The notes: generated from the sequence alone by a model not told the origin. Shown: positions 1 through 5,270, counted from the stretch's first letter. The stretch: 5,577 bases of DNA from Bacillota bacterium (GCA_023390335.1 JAEWCZ010000022.1:1-5577), one strand, 5' to 3'. A program made the numbers and translations.

Positions 1-2
1 CT

Positions 3-488
3 GCAAAGGAACAGGGGAATTTAGCTGCATACTTAAGAAATAAGGTAAACAAAGGAGAAAAATTAATTCCGGCAGAGCAGGAAGCAGCTAAAAAACTTAA
101 TATCGATATTGCCAATAAGGGTTCGGGTACTAGCCGTATTGAAGTTGTGGATTCTGATGCAGGTACTTTTAGGATAACTGATTGGAGTGAATACCCAGAT
201 GAATATGTTCCTTTACCAGATAAAAATAAAGAGTGGGTATTGCTAGAGGGTGATAAATATGAATCCGCTAGAAAACAAGCAAATGAGATTAATAAAAATA
301 TAAGAAAGGGAGATAGCTACTATAGCGATAATAGACTGGAAATCCATGAGGTCGAGCCTGTTAAATTCGGAGGCAGTCCTACAGACTTAACTAATAAAAC
401 AGCAATACAAGGACAGGCTCATAGGAAATATGTTACACCATGGTGGAATAAAATACGAGATGAAGCTAAGAAAGGATTGAATAAATAA
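3..488 (+). CDS. Polymorphic toxin C-terminal HNH/Endo VII-type nuclease tip (partial, 5' end outside window)
   Basis: The reading frame is open from the left edge (frame starting at base 3) to the TAA at 486-488, giving 161 visible residues, so the true start lies upstream; the GTG at 147 is probably just an internal valine. Counting from that GTG, the tip carries a WSEYP segment (13-17), an LLEGDKYESARKQAN segment (32-46), and the nuclease core IHEVEPVKFGGSPTD (66-80) with His67, Glu68, Pro71, Asn83 and His92, then TPWWN (97-101). This His-Pro-Gly-Gly-Asn-His-WW pattern is typical of HNH/Endo VII-fold tips of secreted polymorphic toxins that cut nucleic acid in competing cells. Residues before KGSGTS (junction near 119-129) look like the end of a helical carrier or linker. 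A SUKH immunity gene follows after 2 nt, which supports the role. The family assignment is firm; delivery route and DNA-versus-RNA substrate are not visible. Confidence 0.82.
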   Translation, partial: AKEQGNLAAYLRNKVNKGEKLIPAEQEAAKKLNIDIANKGSGTSRIEVVDSDAGTFRITDWSEYPDEYVPLPDKNKEWVLLEGDKYESARKQANEINKNIRKGDSYYSDNRLEIHEVEPVKFGGSPTDLTNKTAIQGQAHRKYVTPWWNKIRDEAKKGLNK

Positions 489-490
489 TT

Positions 491-904
491 ATGGATTTTT
501 TCGATAAAGACATTTTTAACGATTTTAACTTCCAAGAAGAACAAAATACAGAAAGCCAAATATGTAGAGCTGAGTTAGACTTAGGAATCAAATTCCCGGA
601 AGAATTACGAAAGATTCTGCTGCTATATAATGGAGGTAGTGGAGAAATTGGAGATTATTATTTAGATTTATGGAGTTTGGAAGATATTGTTGATTTTTAT
701 CAAGAAAACATGGAAGTTGAGGAAAACAATTTGGTTCCATTTGCTTCAGATGGTTGCGGTATGGCATTTGCTTTAAAAAAAGGTTCTTCAGAGATTAGAA
801 TTATTCCTATGGATTCTCTAGAATATAAATATTCAAAAGAATGTAGTAATAACTTTAATAAGTTTATTCATGACATGTATTCTGGTGATTTATTGGAATA
901 CTAG
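491..904 (+). CDS. SUKH-family (SMI1/KNR4) immunity protein, cassette 1
   Basis: This 137-aa protein is the likely cognate antitoxin of the upstream nuclease tip, binding and blocking it in the producing cell's cytoplasm. SUKH hallmarks are in order: a helix with the LGIKFPEELRKILLLYNGG signature (residues 31-49), the conserved Trp61 in DLWSLEDIVDFY (59-70), the central LVPFASDGCGMAFALKKG strand pair (81-98), then the IIPMDSLEY strand and a C-terminal helix. Length is normal for a one-domain SUKH protein, and no signal peptide or membrane segment is visible. The ATG lies only 2 nt after the toxin stop. The nearest purine-rich stretch (AAAGGA, 471-476) is 14 nt away, rather far, so translation is probably coupled to the toxin. 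A strong terminator follows, closing a two-gene transcription unit. SUKH proteins neutralise many unrelated toxins, so pairing is inferred from position. Confidence 0.88.
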   Translation: MDFFDKDIFNDFNFQEEQNTESQICRAELDLGIKFPEELRKILLLYNGGSGEIGDYYLDLWSLEDIVDFYQENMEVEENNLVPFASDGCGMAFALKKGSSEIRIIPMDSLEYKYSKECSNNFNKFIHDMYSGDLLEY

Positions 905-924
905 AGTATATTAAAGTTCTTATG

Positions 925-965
925 CACTTCCAAATTGATATAAAGCGATTATCAGTTTGGAAGTG
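925..965 (+). terminator. Intrinsic terminator of toxin/immunity cassette 1
   Basis: A 16-bp inverted repeat (arms 925-940 and 950-965, beginning CACTTCCAAA and ending TTTGGAAGTG) contains a single G-U wobble and a 9-nt loop. It is followed at once by TTTTA and further T-rich sequence. It sits 21 nt after the SUKH stop codon, as expected for a rho-independent terminator. Confidence 0.8.
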
Positions 966-1004
966 TTTTACTGTTTACATTTATTAGTGGTAGAATTCCT
1001 CTGA

Positions 1005-1028
1005 TTTTAGGCTATTCCTTGCCTAAAA
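1005..1028. terminator. Short hairpin, possible weak terminator
   Basis: The arms TTTTAGGC (1005-1012) and GCCTAAAA (1021-1028) pair perfectly over 8 bp with an 8-nt loop, followed on the plus strand by ATTTTAAT. The hairpin lies just past the stop of the truncated minus-strand stub (1032-1064), so it could be the end of a former gene or a weak bidirectional terminator. A/T-rich flanks make chance formation possible. Confidence 0.35.
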
Positions 1029-1031
1029 ATT

Positions 1032-1064
1032 TTAATGAAAATATTTTAATTCCTGTTCGCTCAT
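1032..1064 (-). pseudogene. 5' stub of the small minus-strand gene (paralogue of 4301-4576)
   Basis: Reading leftward from the ATG at 1064-1062, the frame gives MSEQELKYFH and then a stop. The first six residues match the MTEQEL start of the intact gene at 4576, and a good ribosome binding site (AAGGAGAG, about 1072-1079) is kept at similar spacing. Sequence identity to the intact copy ends after the sixth codon (at 1048), so the rest of the gene was lost by deletion or rearrangement. The upstream region is conserved in full (see the repeat at 1048-1414), so this is a broken copy and not a chance match. Confidence 0.6.
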
Positions 1065-1414
1065 ATAACTTCTCTCCTTCAAAAATATGCGATACCGAAA
1101 TTAGGTCAGAAAGTCAATGCCGGAAACTATTACAAATACATACTTTGAATTGTGTAAATAGATTAAATAAATTCACGAAATGCTTATTGTCTTGATTTAC
1201 TGGTATGGGTTTAAAGAAGTCGCTCATGACTCCGCAACTTTTTCGTATAAATGGGATTTACATGCAAGAGTAACCCCGAACACGAACCCAATGCCAAGAA
1301 TCCGACCCCGATGAAAAAGTCCGTTCAGTCCGCATTGCGGGCTGATGTAAGCGGAGACGGGGAAGTTTTTGCCCCCGGCTCTTTAACCTGCATCATTTTC
1401 GACCCCATGGTTCA
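1048..1414 (-). repeat. ~367-bp dispersed repeat, copy 1 (leader region of the small minus-strand gene)
   Basis: This stretch aligns end to end with 4560-4927, roughly 80-85 % identical by eye with few indels. It runs from the first codons of the small minus-strand gene back through its upstream region to CCATGGTTCA. Identical blocks include the hairpin CAGTCCGC-ATT-GCGGGCTG (1326-1344) and CTCTTTAACCTGCATCATTT before CGACCCCATGGTTCA. Other hairpins are weaker here than in copy 2: the palindrome around ATGGGAT near 1250 and the stem ending CCCCCGGCTC both carry mismatches. The repeat ends exactly where the IS110 left end begins. No protein-coding frame is credible inside it. It accounts for the gene-free stretch between 1065 and the IS. 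Confidence 0.8.
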
Positions 1415-1427
1415 TGGTGAACCATGG
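1405..1427. repeat. Perfect palindrome at IS110 left-end junction
   Basis: CCATGGTTCA (1405-1414) and TGAACCATGG (1418-1427) form a perfect 10-bp inverted repeat around a TGG loop. The left arm is shared with the end of the ~367-bp repeat, and the right arm belongs to the IS110 left end. The same palindrome occurs at the second element (5276-5298). It spans the probable IS boundary. Confidence 0.8.
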
Positions 1428-1428
1428 A

Positions 1429-1457
1429 TTTACAGGAAATTGGTTCTATGGTAAAAT
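1429..1457 (+). promoter_or_regulatory. Sigma-70-type promoter inside IS110 left end (copy 1)
   Basis: TTTACA (1429-1434) and TAAAAT (1452-1457) are separated by exactly 17 bp. They match the -35 and -10 consensus at five of six and four to five of six positions. Both boxes and the spacing are unchanged in the second left end (5301-5329) despite substitutions around them. Transcription would start near 1464 and read into the candidate bridge RNA and the transposase. Confidence 0.65.
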
Positions 1458-1463
1458 GGGGCT

Positions 1464-1705
1464 GCCGGGGGTTACAGGGGATAAAAATACCCTTTCTGTA
1501 GCTCCCTTTTCTGTTCTTTTTTCTGCCGTTTATTCTCTTGAAAATAAATCCAGAAATGACTTGCAATCCATTCGGTATAGAGTTAACATCAACAACCAAT
1601 AAAAGAAATAACTTGTCCTTTCATCCATTGGTTTGTTGTAGATAGGCTGTCGAACCCTTGCGGACTCATCTAGAGTTAACGCTGTCATCTGAGGTTGCCG
1701 GTACG
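1464..1705 (+). ncRNA. Candidate IS110 bridge RNA (copy 1)
   Basis: IS110-group elements encode a structured bridge RNA between the left end and the transposase that pairs with target and donor DNA. This segment follows a good promoter, has no credible reading frame, and is about 93 % conserved with 5336-5577. Visible structure: a 5' hairpin (about 1476-1493); a long stem CAACAACCAAT (1590-1600) with ATTGGTTTGTTG (1627-1638) closing a 26-nt loop; and a hairpin GCG-G-ACTC (1660-1667) with GAGT-TAA-CGC (1673-1682) around a 5-nt loop ATCTA. The two larger loops are placed as target- and donor-binding loops would be. Which is which, and the exact 5' and 3' ends, are inference. A stem that is perfect in copy 2 (5397-5432) is weakened here. 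Confidence 0.55.
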
Positions 1706-1743
1706 GGAACTGATTGGTTGGAAACAAGATCAGGGGGAGAGAA

Positions 1744-2970
1744 TTGCAGAGAAGAGAAAATCTGCTTTATGTAGGAATTGATCTGCATAAGGAAACACAT
1801 ACCGCAGTGATGGTTAACTGCTGGAATGAAAAGTTAGAGGTAGTGGTTATAGAAAACAAACCCAGTGAATTTAAAAAACTGGAAGAAAAGGTGAATAGAA
1901 AATCCAATCGTCTTGGACTTGAACCCATTTATGGATTGGAAAATGCTTATGGCTATGGCAGAAGTTTAGCTGTCTGGCTGATTGAAAATGGCTATATAGT
2001 AAAAGACATCAATCCTGCCCTGGCTTATGACCAGAGAAAAAGTGCACCTATGCTCCGTAAAAATGATGAGCATGATGCGTATTGTGTGGCAACGGTTCTG
2101 ATTAATCAGTTACATACCTTGCCGGATGCAAAGCCAAAAGATAATGAGTGGACACTGGCGCAACTGGTGAATCGGAGAGATTTACTGGTGAAAGACGGTA
2201 TCCGTTTTAAAAATGGACTTCATGAGCAGATATCTATGGCATATCCCAGTTACAGTAAATTTTTCAGCGAAATAGACGGCAAATGTGCCCTGTATTTCTG
2301 GAAAACCTACCCGTCCCCTGTCCATTTGCAGGAAAAGACGGCAGAAGAACTAACGATGGAATTCAAAGAAATATCCCCGATCATCAGAAAAGATAAAGCA
2401 GAGTTGATTCTGGACTGCGTTCAGAATGATGGAGATACCATTCGTGAATATCAGGAATCCAGAGATTTTATAACAACAAGTCTGGTAAGAGACTTGGAAC
2501 ATCAGAAAGAAGAATTAGCAGGGCTTGATAAAGAAATCGAGAAGATCCTGCTTAGTTTTGATTATAAACTTACCAGTATGCCCGGGATTGGAACTTCCAT
2601 AGCCAGTAAGCTGATCGCAGAAATCGGGGATATCCGAAGATTTCCCAATGCTGATAAGCTGGCAAGATTCGCAGGAGTGGCTCCTGTAAAGTTTAGTTCT
2701 GCCGGAAAAGGTAAGGAGCAAAGCTCCAGACAGGGAAACCGCCAGTTGCATGGACTGTTTTATTTCCTGGCGGTAACTATGGTGTCCAAGCCAAAGAACG
2801 GAGCGCCCAATCACCCCGTATTTTACGACTATTACATACGAAAAATCGGTGAAGGAAAGACAAAGTCTCAGGCACTGGTCTGCATCATGCGTCGGTTGGT
2901 GAACATTGTTTACGGAATGATGAAAAATAAGACCGAATATCGGGAACCCATTCGAGAAGAAGAACAGTAA
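1744..2970 (+). CDS. IS110-family transposase (DEDD / Transposase_20 type)
   Basis: This recombinase catalyses excision and integration of the IS, in known family members guided by the element's bridge RNA. Numbered from the TTG at 1744 (408 aa), the N-terminal RuvC-like DEDD domain shows YVGIDLHK with Asp13, GLENAYGYG with Glu66, and RKNDEHDAYC with Asp108 and Asp111. After a helical, partly coiled-coil middle region, the C-terminal Transposase_20 domain begins with SMPGIGTSIASKLIAEIGD (278-296). It continues through RFAGVAPVKFSSAGKGKEQS, where Ser318/Ser319 fall at the family's catalytic serine, and QGNRQLH. All expected acidic residues are present, so the enzyme looks intact. The frame is open back to a TTG at 1714, but AGGGGGAG at 1732-1739 favours the TTG at 1744, and a family protein normally starts just before YVGID. 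The start overlaps or abuts the bridge RNA region. Length is normal. Confidence 0.92.
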   Translation: MQRRENLLYVGIDLHKETHTAVMVNCWNEKLEVVVIENKPSEFKKLEEKVNRKSNRLGLEPIYGLENAYGYGRSLAVWLIENGYIVKDINPALAYDQRKSAPMLRKNDEHDAYCVATVLINQLHTLPDAKPKDNEWTLAQLVNRRDLLVKDGIRFKNGLHEQISMAYPSYSKFFSEIDGKCALYFWKTYPSPVHLQEKTAEELTMEFKEISPIIRKDKAELILDCVQNDGDTIREYQESRDFITTSLVRDLEHQKEELAGLDKEIEKILLSFDYKLTSMPGIGTSIASKLIAEIGDIRRFPNADKLARFAGVAPVKFSSAGKGKEQSSRQGNRQLHGLFYFLAVTMVSKPKNGAPNHPVFYDYYIRKIGEGKTKSQALVCIMRRLVNIVYGMMKNKTEYREPIREEEQ

Positions 2971-2984
2971 TTTCTTTCTTAAAA

Positions 2985-3012
2985 ATAGCACGAAGATGTG
3001 CTATACTTTTTT
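2985..3012 (+). terminator. Terminator at the IS110 right end
   Basis: The arms ATAGCAC (2985-2991) and GTGCTAT (2998-3004) form a perfect 7-bp hairpin around GAAGAT, followed by AC and six T residues (3007-3012). It lies 15 nt after the transposase stop and should end transposase transcription, limiting read-through into the second toxin fragment. Confidence 0.7.
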
Positions 3013-3505
3013 AAACGAATACGAATTTTCACCCCTTTCCGTATATCTCAGTACTCCACCTGAGGGTTCGGGTAATGCAGATACAGATGCTTTAATAGCT
3101 GAGAAACAAGCAATTGCTAATAAAGCTGCACAAGATTACAATGCCAAATATAATCCTGCTAAACGTGGAATAAGTAAAGGATATGAGGGTATAGGAACTA
3201 CTGCTAATGGAGGTGCGACATTTGAAGGAACTCAATACATGTACCCAGTTGGTGAAGGACAGTTAAATCGGGTTTCTATTACTGCTCAAGGAAATCGTCC
3301 AGCTGATTTTGATTTAGCTAATGCAAGAGCTGGATTGGAATCTACACCTGGTGATGCAGTATGGCATCATTTAGATGATTATAACGTAAGGACGGGAGAT
3401 ATTACCCTAGAATTAGTATATAAGGATGCTCATAGGGCAACTGTTCCACATGCAGGAAGTTGTGCTCAATATGACGCTGTGAATGGTCCAAGTTATAATA
3501 AATAA
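2996..3505 (+). CDS. 5'-truncated polymorphic toxin tip, WHH-type HNH/Endo VII nuclease, cassette 2
   Basis: The frame runs from an ATG inside the terminator hairpin, but the first ~21 residues come from IS110 right-end DNA and no ribosome binding site precedes them. The native toxin starts near PEGSGNAD (residue 22, base 3059). The C-terminal half is a recognisable WHH-family nuclease tip: TFEGTQYMYP (75-84), RPADFDLANARAGL (101-114), the active-site motif VWHHLDDY (122-129) with His124 and His125, LELVYKDAH (138-146) with His146, then PHAG with His152 and QYDA. In this family TWHH...LV...H...H.GG binds a metal and cleaves nucleic acid. The carrier and secretion parts are absent, so this is an orphan tip. 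A SUKH gene follows after 14 nt. Without a start signal it is probably silent and serves as a recombination donor, or is a pseudogene. Expression as an IS fusion is possible but unsupported. Confidence 0.75.
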   Translation: MCYTFLNEYEFSPLSVYLSTPPEGSGNADTDALIAEKQAIANKAAQDYNAKYNPAKRGISKGYEGIGTTANGGATFEGTQYMYPVGEGQLNRVSITAQGNRPADFDLANARAGLESTPGDAVWHHLDDYNVRTGDITLELVYKDAHRATVPHAGSCAQYDAVNGPSYNK

Positions 3506-3519
3506 AAAGGAAGATAATT

Positions 3520-3942
3520 ATGTATAATTTTATAAAAAAAACAATTGATAATTATAGCATTTCAATCAATGAAATAAGAATGGTGGAAAAGAAATTTGAT
3601 ATTATATTTCCGAAAAATCTTGTAGATTTTTTCTTGAAATATAATGGTGCAGAAATCTGGCTTTGCGAGGTGAATAAAAATAATAATAGGTATGAAGTTG
3701 CTGAACTAATACCGATAAAGTATGGCAGATTGCCTGTTGAAAAAATACTTAGGTGGGATATAGATGATGGTATTGTTGAAAAAGGGATGATACCAATTGC
3801 AAGGGATAGAGGAGGTAATGTATATTACTTAAGTGTGAAAACTGGCAATATTGTGTTGTATTATGTGGATGATATAGAGAATCCTATTTGTATTAGCTCT
3901 AATATTGATGAATTTTTAGAAAATTTTATTATTAAAAAATGA
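3520..3942 (+). CDS. SUKH-family (SMI1/KNR4) immunity protein, cassette 2
   Basis: This 140-aa protein is the probable antitoxin for the WHH nuclease tip just upstream. SUKH features are clear: VEKKFDIIFPKNLVDFFLKYNGAE (22-45) is the N-terminal helix and NGG-like turn, an LIPIKYGRLPVEKILRW segment (63-79) holds the conserved Trp79, and MIPIARDRGGNVYYLSVKTGNIVLYYVDD (90-118) is the central beta hairpin. A final helix DEFLENF (130-136) follows. The start is supported by AAGGAAG about 7 nt upstream of the ATG. It is AT-rich, shares only the fold with the first SUKH protein, and is clearly not a recent duplicate, so the two cassettes have independent origins. A ribosome binding site and intact frame mean it can still protect the cell even if the adjacent toxin is dead. 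No strong terminator follows. Confidence 0.88.
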   Translation: MYNFIKKTIDNYSISINEIRMVEKKFDIIFPKNLVDFFLKYNGAEIWLCEVNKNNNRYEVAELIPIKYGRLPVEKILRWDIDDGIVEKGMIPIARDRGGNVYYLSVKTGNIVLYYVDDIENPICISSNIDEFLENFIIKK

Positions 3943-4076
3943 TACTGTGTTTGAACGAGCAGATGAAAATGAGAAAACTAAGCTCATTAGGAGCTAGGTG
4001 CCAGTATCTGTCGTTGTGGAACTAGAGTGCGTGGATATGTCATTGTAGTATGTATAGAGAAAGATCCCGTACAAGG

Positions 4077-4190
4077 TTTGATATGCCCTATGAATCCCTG
4101 CTTATATAGAAAAGCCCCTTCTAAAGCAAGCTGGTTTATGAGAGAGTCGATGTAACTTTCAATTAGCTCTTTCTCAGGGAGTGGCATATT
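4077..4190 (-). pseudogene. Decayed C-terminal fragment of the small minus-strand gene family
   Basis: Read leftward from 4190, the frame gives NMPLPEKELIESYIDSLINQLALEGAFLYKQGF and then loses similarity. It matches residues 46-83 of the intact neighbour at 22 of 38 positions by hand alignment, including IDSLI.Q.ALE.AFLY..GF. The N-terminal half is missing and the last residues are replaced by unrelated sequence (from about 4076 down). No ribosome binding site precedes the ATG at 4187. It lies directly downstream of the intact copy in the same orientation, so it is probably the remains of a tandem paralogue. Confidence 0.65.
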
Positions 4191-4240
4191 ACATGAATTA
4201 CAAGGATAAAATGTTTTAAGCTAGATAGTAAAGTCATTAT

Positions 4241-4279
4241 TAAAGGGGCACAAAAAAGATTTTTTAGTGTGTCCCTTTA
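4241..4279. terminator. Inverted repeat downstream of the small minus-strand gene
   Basis: A 12-bp stem (4241-4252 with 4268-4279, core AAAGGGGCACA and TGTGTCCCTTT, one G-U pair) encloses an A-run/T-run loop. It lies 22 bp past the stop of the gene at 4301-4576 and separates it from the decayed paralogue. Neither side has a clean T tract beyond the stem, so terminator function is plausible but not certain. Confidence 0.5.
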
Positions 4280-4300
4280 GAGTTTCTGAAGAACCAGATA

Positions 4301-4576
4301 TTACAATTTATTAATATATTTTAACAGTTTCATACCATCCATAAAACCATGCTGATATAGAAAAGCTTCTTCCAAAGCGAACTGCCTTATTAGGGAATCG
4401 ATGTGATTTTGAACCAGTTCTTTTTCCTTGCTTGGCAAATTTTCAATGAAGATTTCAGCATGAAGAATTTGCTTATATTCTTCCTCGGATTGGTTCGGCT
4501 GTTTTTGATGGAATATTTCAATTAGCATAGCGATACGTTCCTGAATAAACATATCCAGTAATTCCTGTTCGGTCAT
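4301..4576 (-). CDS. Small uncharacterised protein, 91 aa (possibly DUF6809-like)
   Basis: The start at 4576 is fixed by an excellent ribosome binding site (AAAGGAGGG at 4592-4584, 7 nt from the ATG); the frame extends further upstream, but nothing supports an earlier start. The protein is charged and helical: MTEQELLDMFIQERIAML at the N-terminus, an acidic middle, then NLPSKEKELVQNHIDSLIRQFALEEAFLYQHGFMDGMKLL (46-85). No signal peptide, membrane span or catalytic motif is seen. The C-terminal EEAFLYQHGFMDG.KLL motif resembles small Clostridia proteins grouped as DUF6809, from memory and unverified. Function is unknown. Its ~350-bp leader is duplicated at 1065-1414, and two broken relatives lie in this window, so the gene spreads or duplicates with its leader. 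It is convergent with the second SUKH gene. Confidence 0.75.
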   Translation of the reverse strand: MTEQELLDMFIQERIAMLIEIFHQKQPNQSEEEYKQILHAEIFIENLPSKEKELVQNHIDSLIRQFALEEAFLYQHGFMDGMKLLKYINKL

Positions 4577-4927
4577 AATGTTTCCCTCCTTTGAGAAGAT
4601 ACGATACCGAAACAGTGTCAGAAAGTCGATACCAGAAACTACTAAAAATAGATGCTTTGAATTGGGTAAATAGATCAAATGAATTTACGAAATGCCTATT
4701 GTCTTGATTCACTGGTTATGGATTTAAAGGAGTCTCTCATAACCCCGTAACTTTTGTGTGTAAATGGGATTTACACACAAGTGTAACCCCGATCACGACC
4801 CCAAGGCCAGGAATCCGACCCCGCTGAAAAAGTCCTTTCAGTCCGCATTGCGGGCTGATGTAATCTGAGCCGGGGAGTTTTTTGACCCCGGCTCTTTAAC
4901 CTGCATCATTTTCGACCCCATGGTTCA
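4560..4927 (-). repeat. ~367-bp dispersed repeat, copy 2 (structured leader of 4301-4576)
   Basis: This is homologous to 1048-1414 along its whole length. It is rich in hairpins: a perfect 12-bp palindrome (4754-4765 with 4769-4780, loop GGG); CAGTCCGC-ATT-GCGGGCTG (4839-4857); and GAGCCGGGG with CCCCGGCTC (4867-4875, 4886-4894) around a T-rich loop. GACCCC recurs at 4797, 4817, 4884 and 4914, with AACCCC at 4741 and 4785. On the minus strand it would be the leader of the 91-aa gene. It ends at CCATGGTTCA followed by CCTCTG, with no IS110 here, so this looks like an unoccupied version of the site filled at 1414. There is no credible coding frame. Confidence 0.8.
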
Positions 4928-5270
4928 CCTCTGTTTTAGGGCAAGAAATTGGCTGAGATTATCTATTACCAGATTATAAAAGTGGTTGCAGATGTGCGAC
5001 TTGGTGCATTGCGGAGGCTGGCATATATGTGACATTCTTCTGATAAAGTAACAGGAAGACGAACAGTAGGTAGCGGTAATACAAACATTTATCAAATAAA
5101 AAAGAAAACGCAAATTTTTTCAAATATGTCCAACAAGGCTTTTTATCGCTTGAATGGCATACAGTTCCACCATCGGTTTTAAAGGCCACACAGGAGCGAT
5201 ATTTTGTGACACAGGGCTAACAGGGAATGGGACATCAAATCTGCACTGTCATTGGTTTATGATATCTGCC
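4928..5270. other. Intergenic stretch with no recognised gene
   Basis: About 340 bp separate the ~367-bp repeat from the second IS110 left end. Short open frames exist on both strands, but none has a convincing start signal, recognisable motif or relative elsewhere in the window. The text around 4940-5030 (open plus-strand frame with IIYYQIIKVVADVRLGALRRL) could be a gene relic, but it is too short to name. No RNA gene or terminator is evident. Confidence 0.5.

Larger units (their letters stand above)
1415..3058 (+). mobile_element. IS110-family insertion sequence, copy 1 (boundaries inferred)
   Basis: The element holds an IS110-type transposase (1744-2970) preceded by about 300 bp of conserved non-coding left end, the layout of the IS110 group where a bridge RNA lies 5' of the transposase. 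The left boundary is set where homology to the ~367-bp repeat stops (after 1414). The right boundary is inferred: CACCT at 3057-3061 matches the CACCT that follows CCATGGTT at the unoccupied site 4918-4930. A CA core would then flank the element at 1413-1414 and 3057-3058. IS110 elements lack classic terminal inverted repeats and usually make no long target duplication, so ends cannot be read directly. Length would be about 1.6 kb, normal for the family. Confidence 0.65.

Noticed and set aside
1251..1454. Plus-strand frame of 67 codons inside the repeat and IS left end
   Set aside because: It has no ribosome binding site, crosses the repeat/IS boundary, is not preserved in copy 2, and runs through hairpin DNA; a chance frame.
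1652..1656. GAACC in the candidate RNA pairing with GGTTC of the target flank as a guide
   Set aside because: Five complementary bases are too few to separate from chance, and the segment does not differ between copies.
1393..1727. Overlapping minus-strand frames across the IS110 left end (also 5318-5560)
   Set aside because: They are open in both IS copies only because the underlying DNA is conserved; frame-breaking changes, no start signals and the fit to a structured RNA argue against protein coding.
2515..2991. 158-codon minus-strand frame opposite the transposase
   Set aside because: A shadow of the conserved IS110 catalytic C-terminus on the other strand, with no recognisable protein features.
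3976..3997. Small hairpin (CTAAGCTC...GAGCTAG) after the second SUKH gene as a terminator
   Set aside because: The stem is short and bulged and no T tract follows.
1032..4190. The N-terminal stub (1032-1064) and C-terminal remnant (4077-4190) as halves of one gene split by the IS/toxin insertion
   Set aside because: Both are on the minus strand, so the C-terminal half should lie at lower coordinates than the N-terminal half; the order is reversed, so a simple split does not work.
1048..4927. CRISPR-like array from spaced GACCCC and direct repeats
   Set aside because: The repeats are only six bases with irregular spacing, and no cas genes or repeat-spacer periodicity are present.
4925..5189. 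Two overlapping minus-strand frames rich in Phe, Leu, Tyr and Cys
   Set aside because: They resemble a membrane protein only through AT-rich composition; no start signal, no relative in the window and no gene context.
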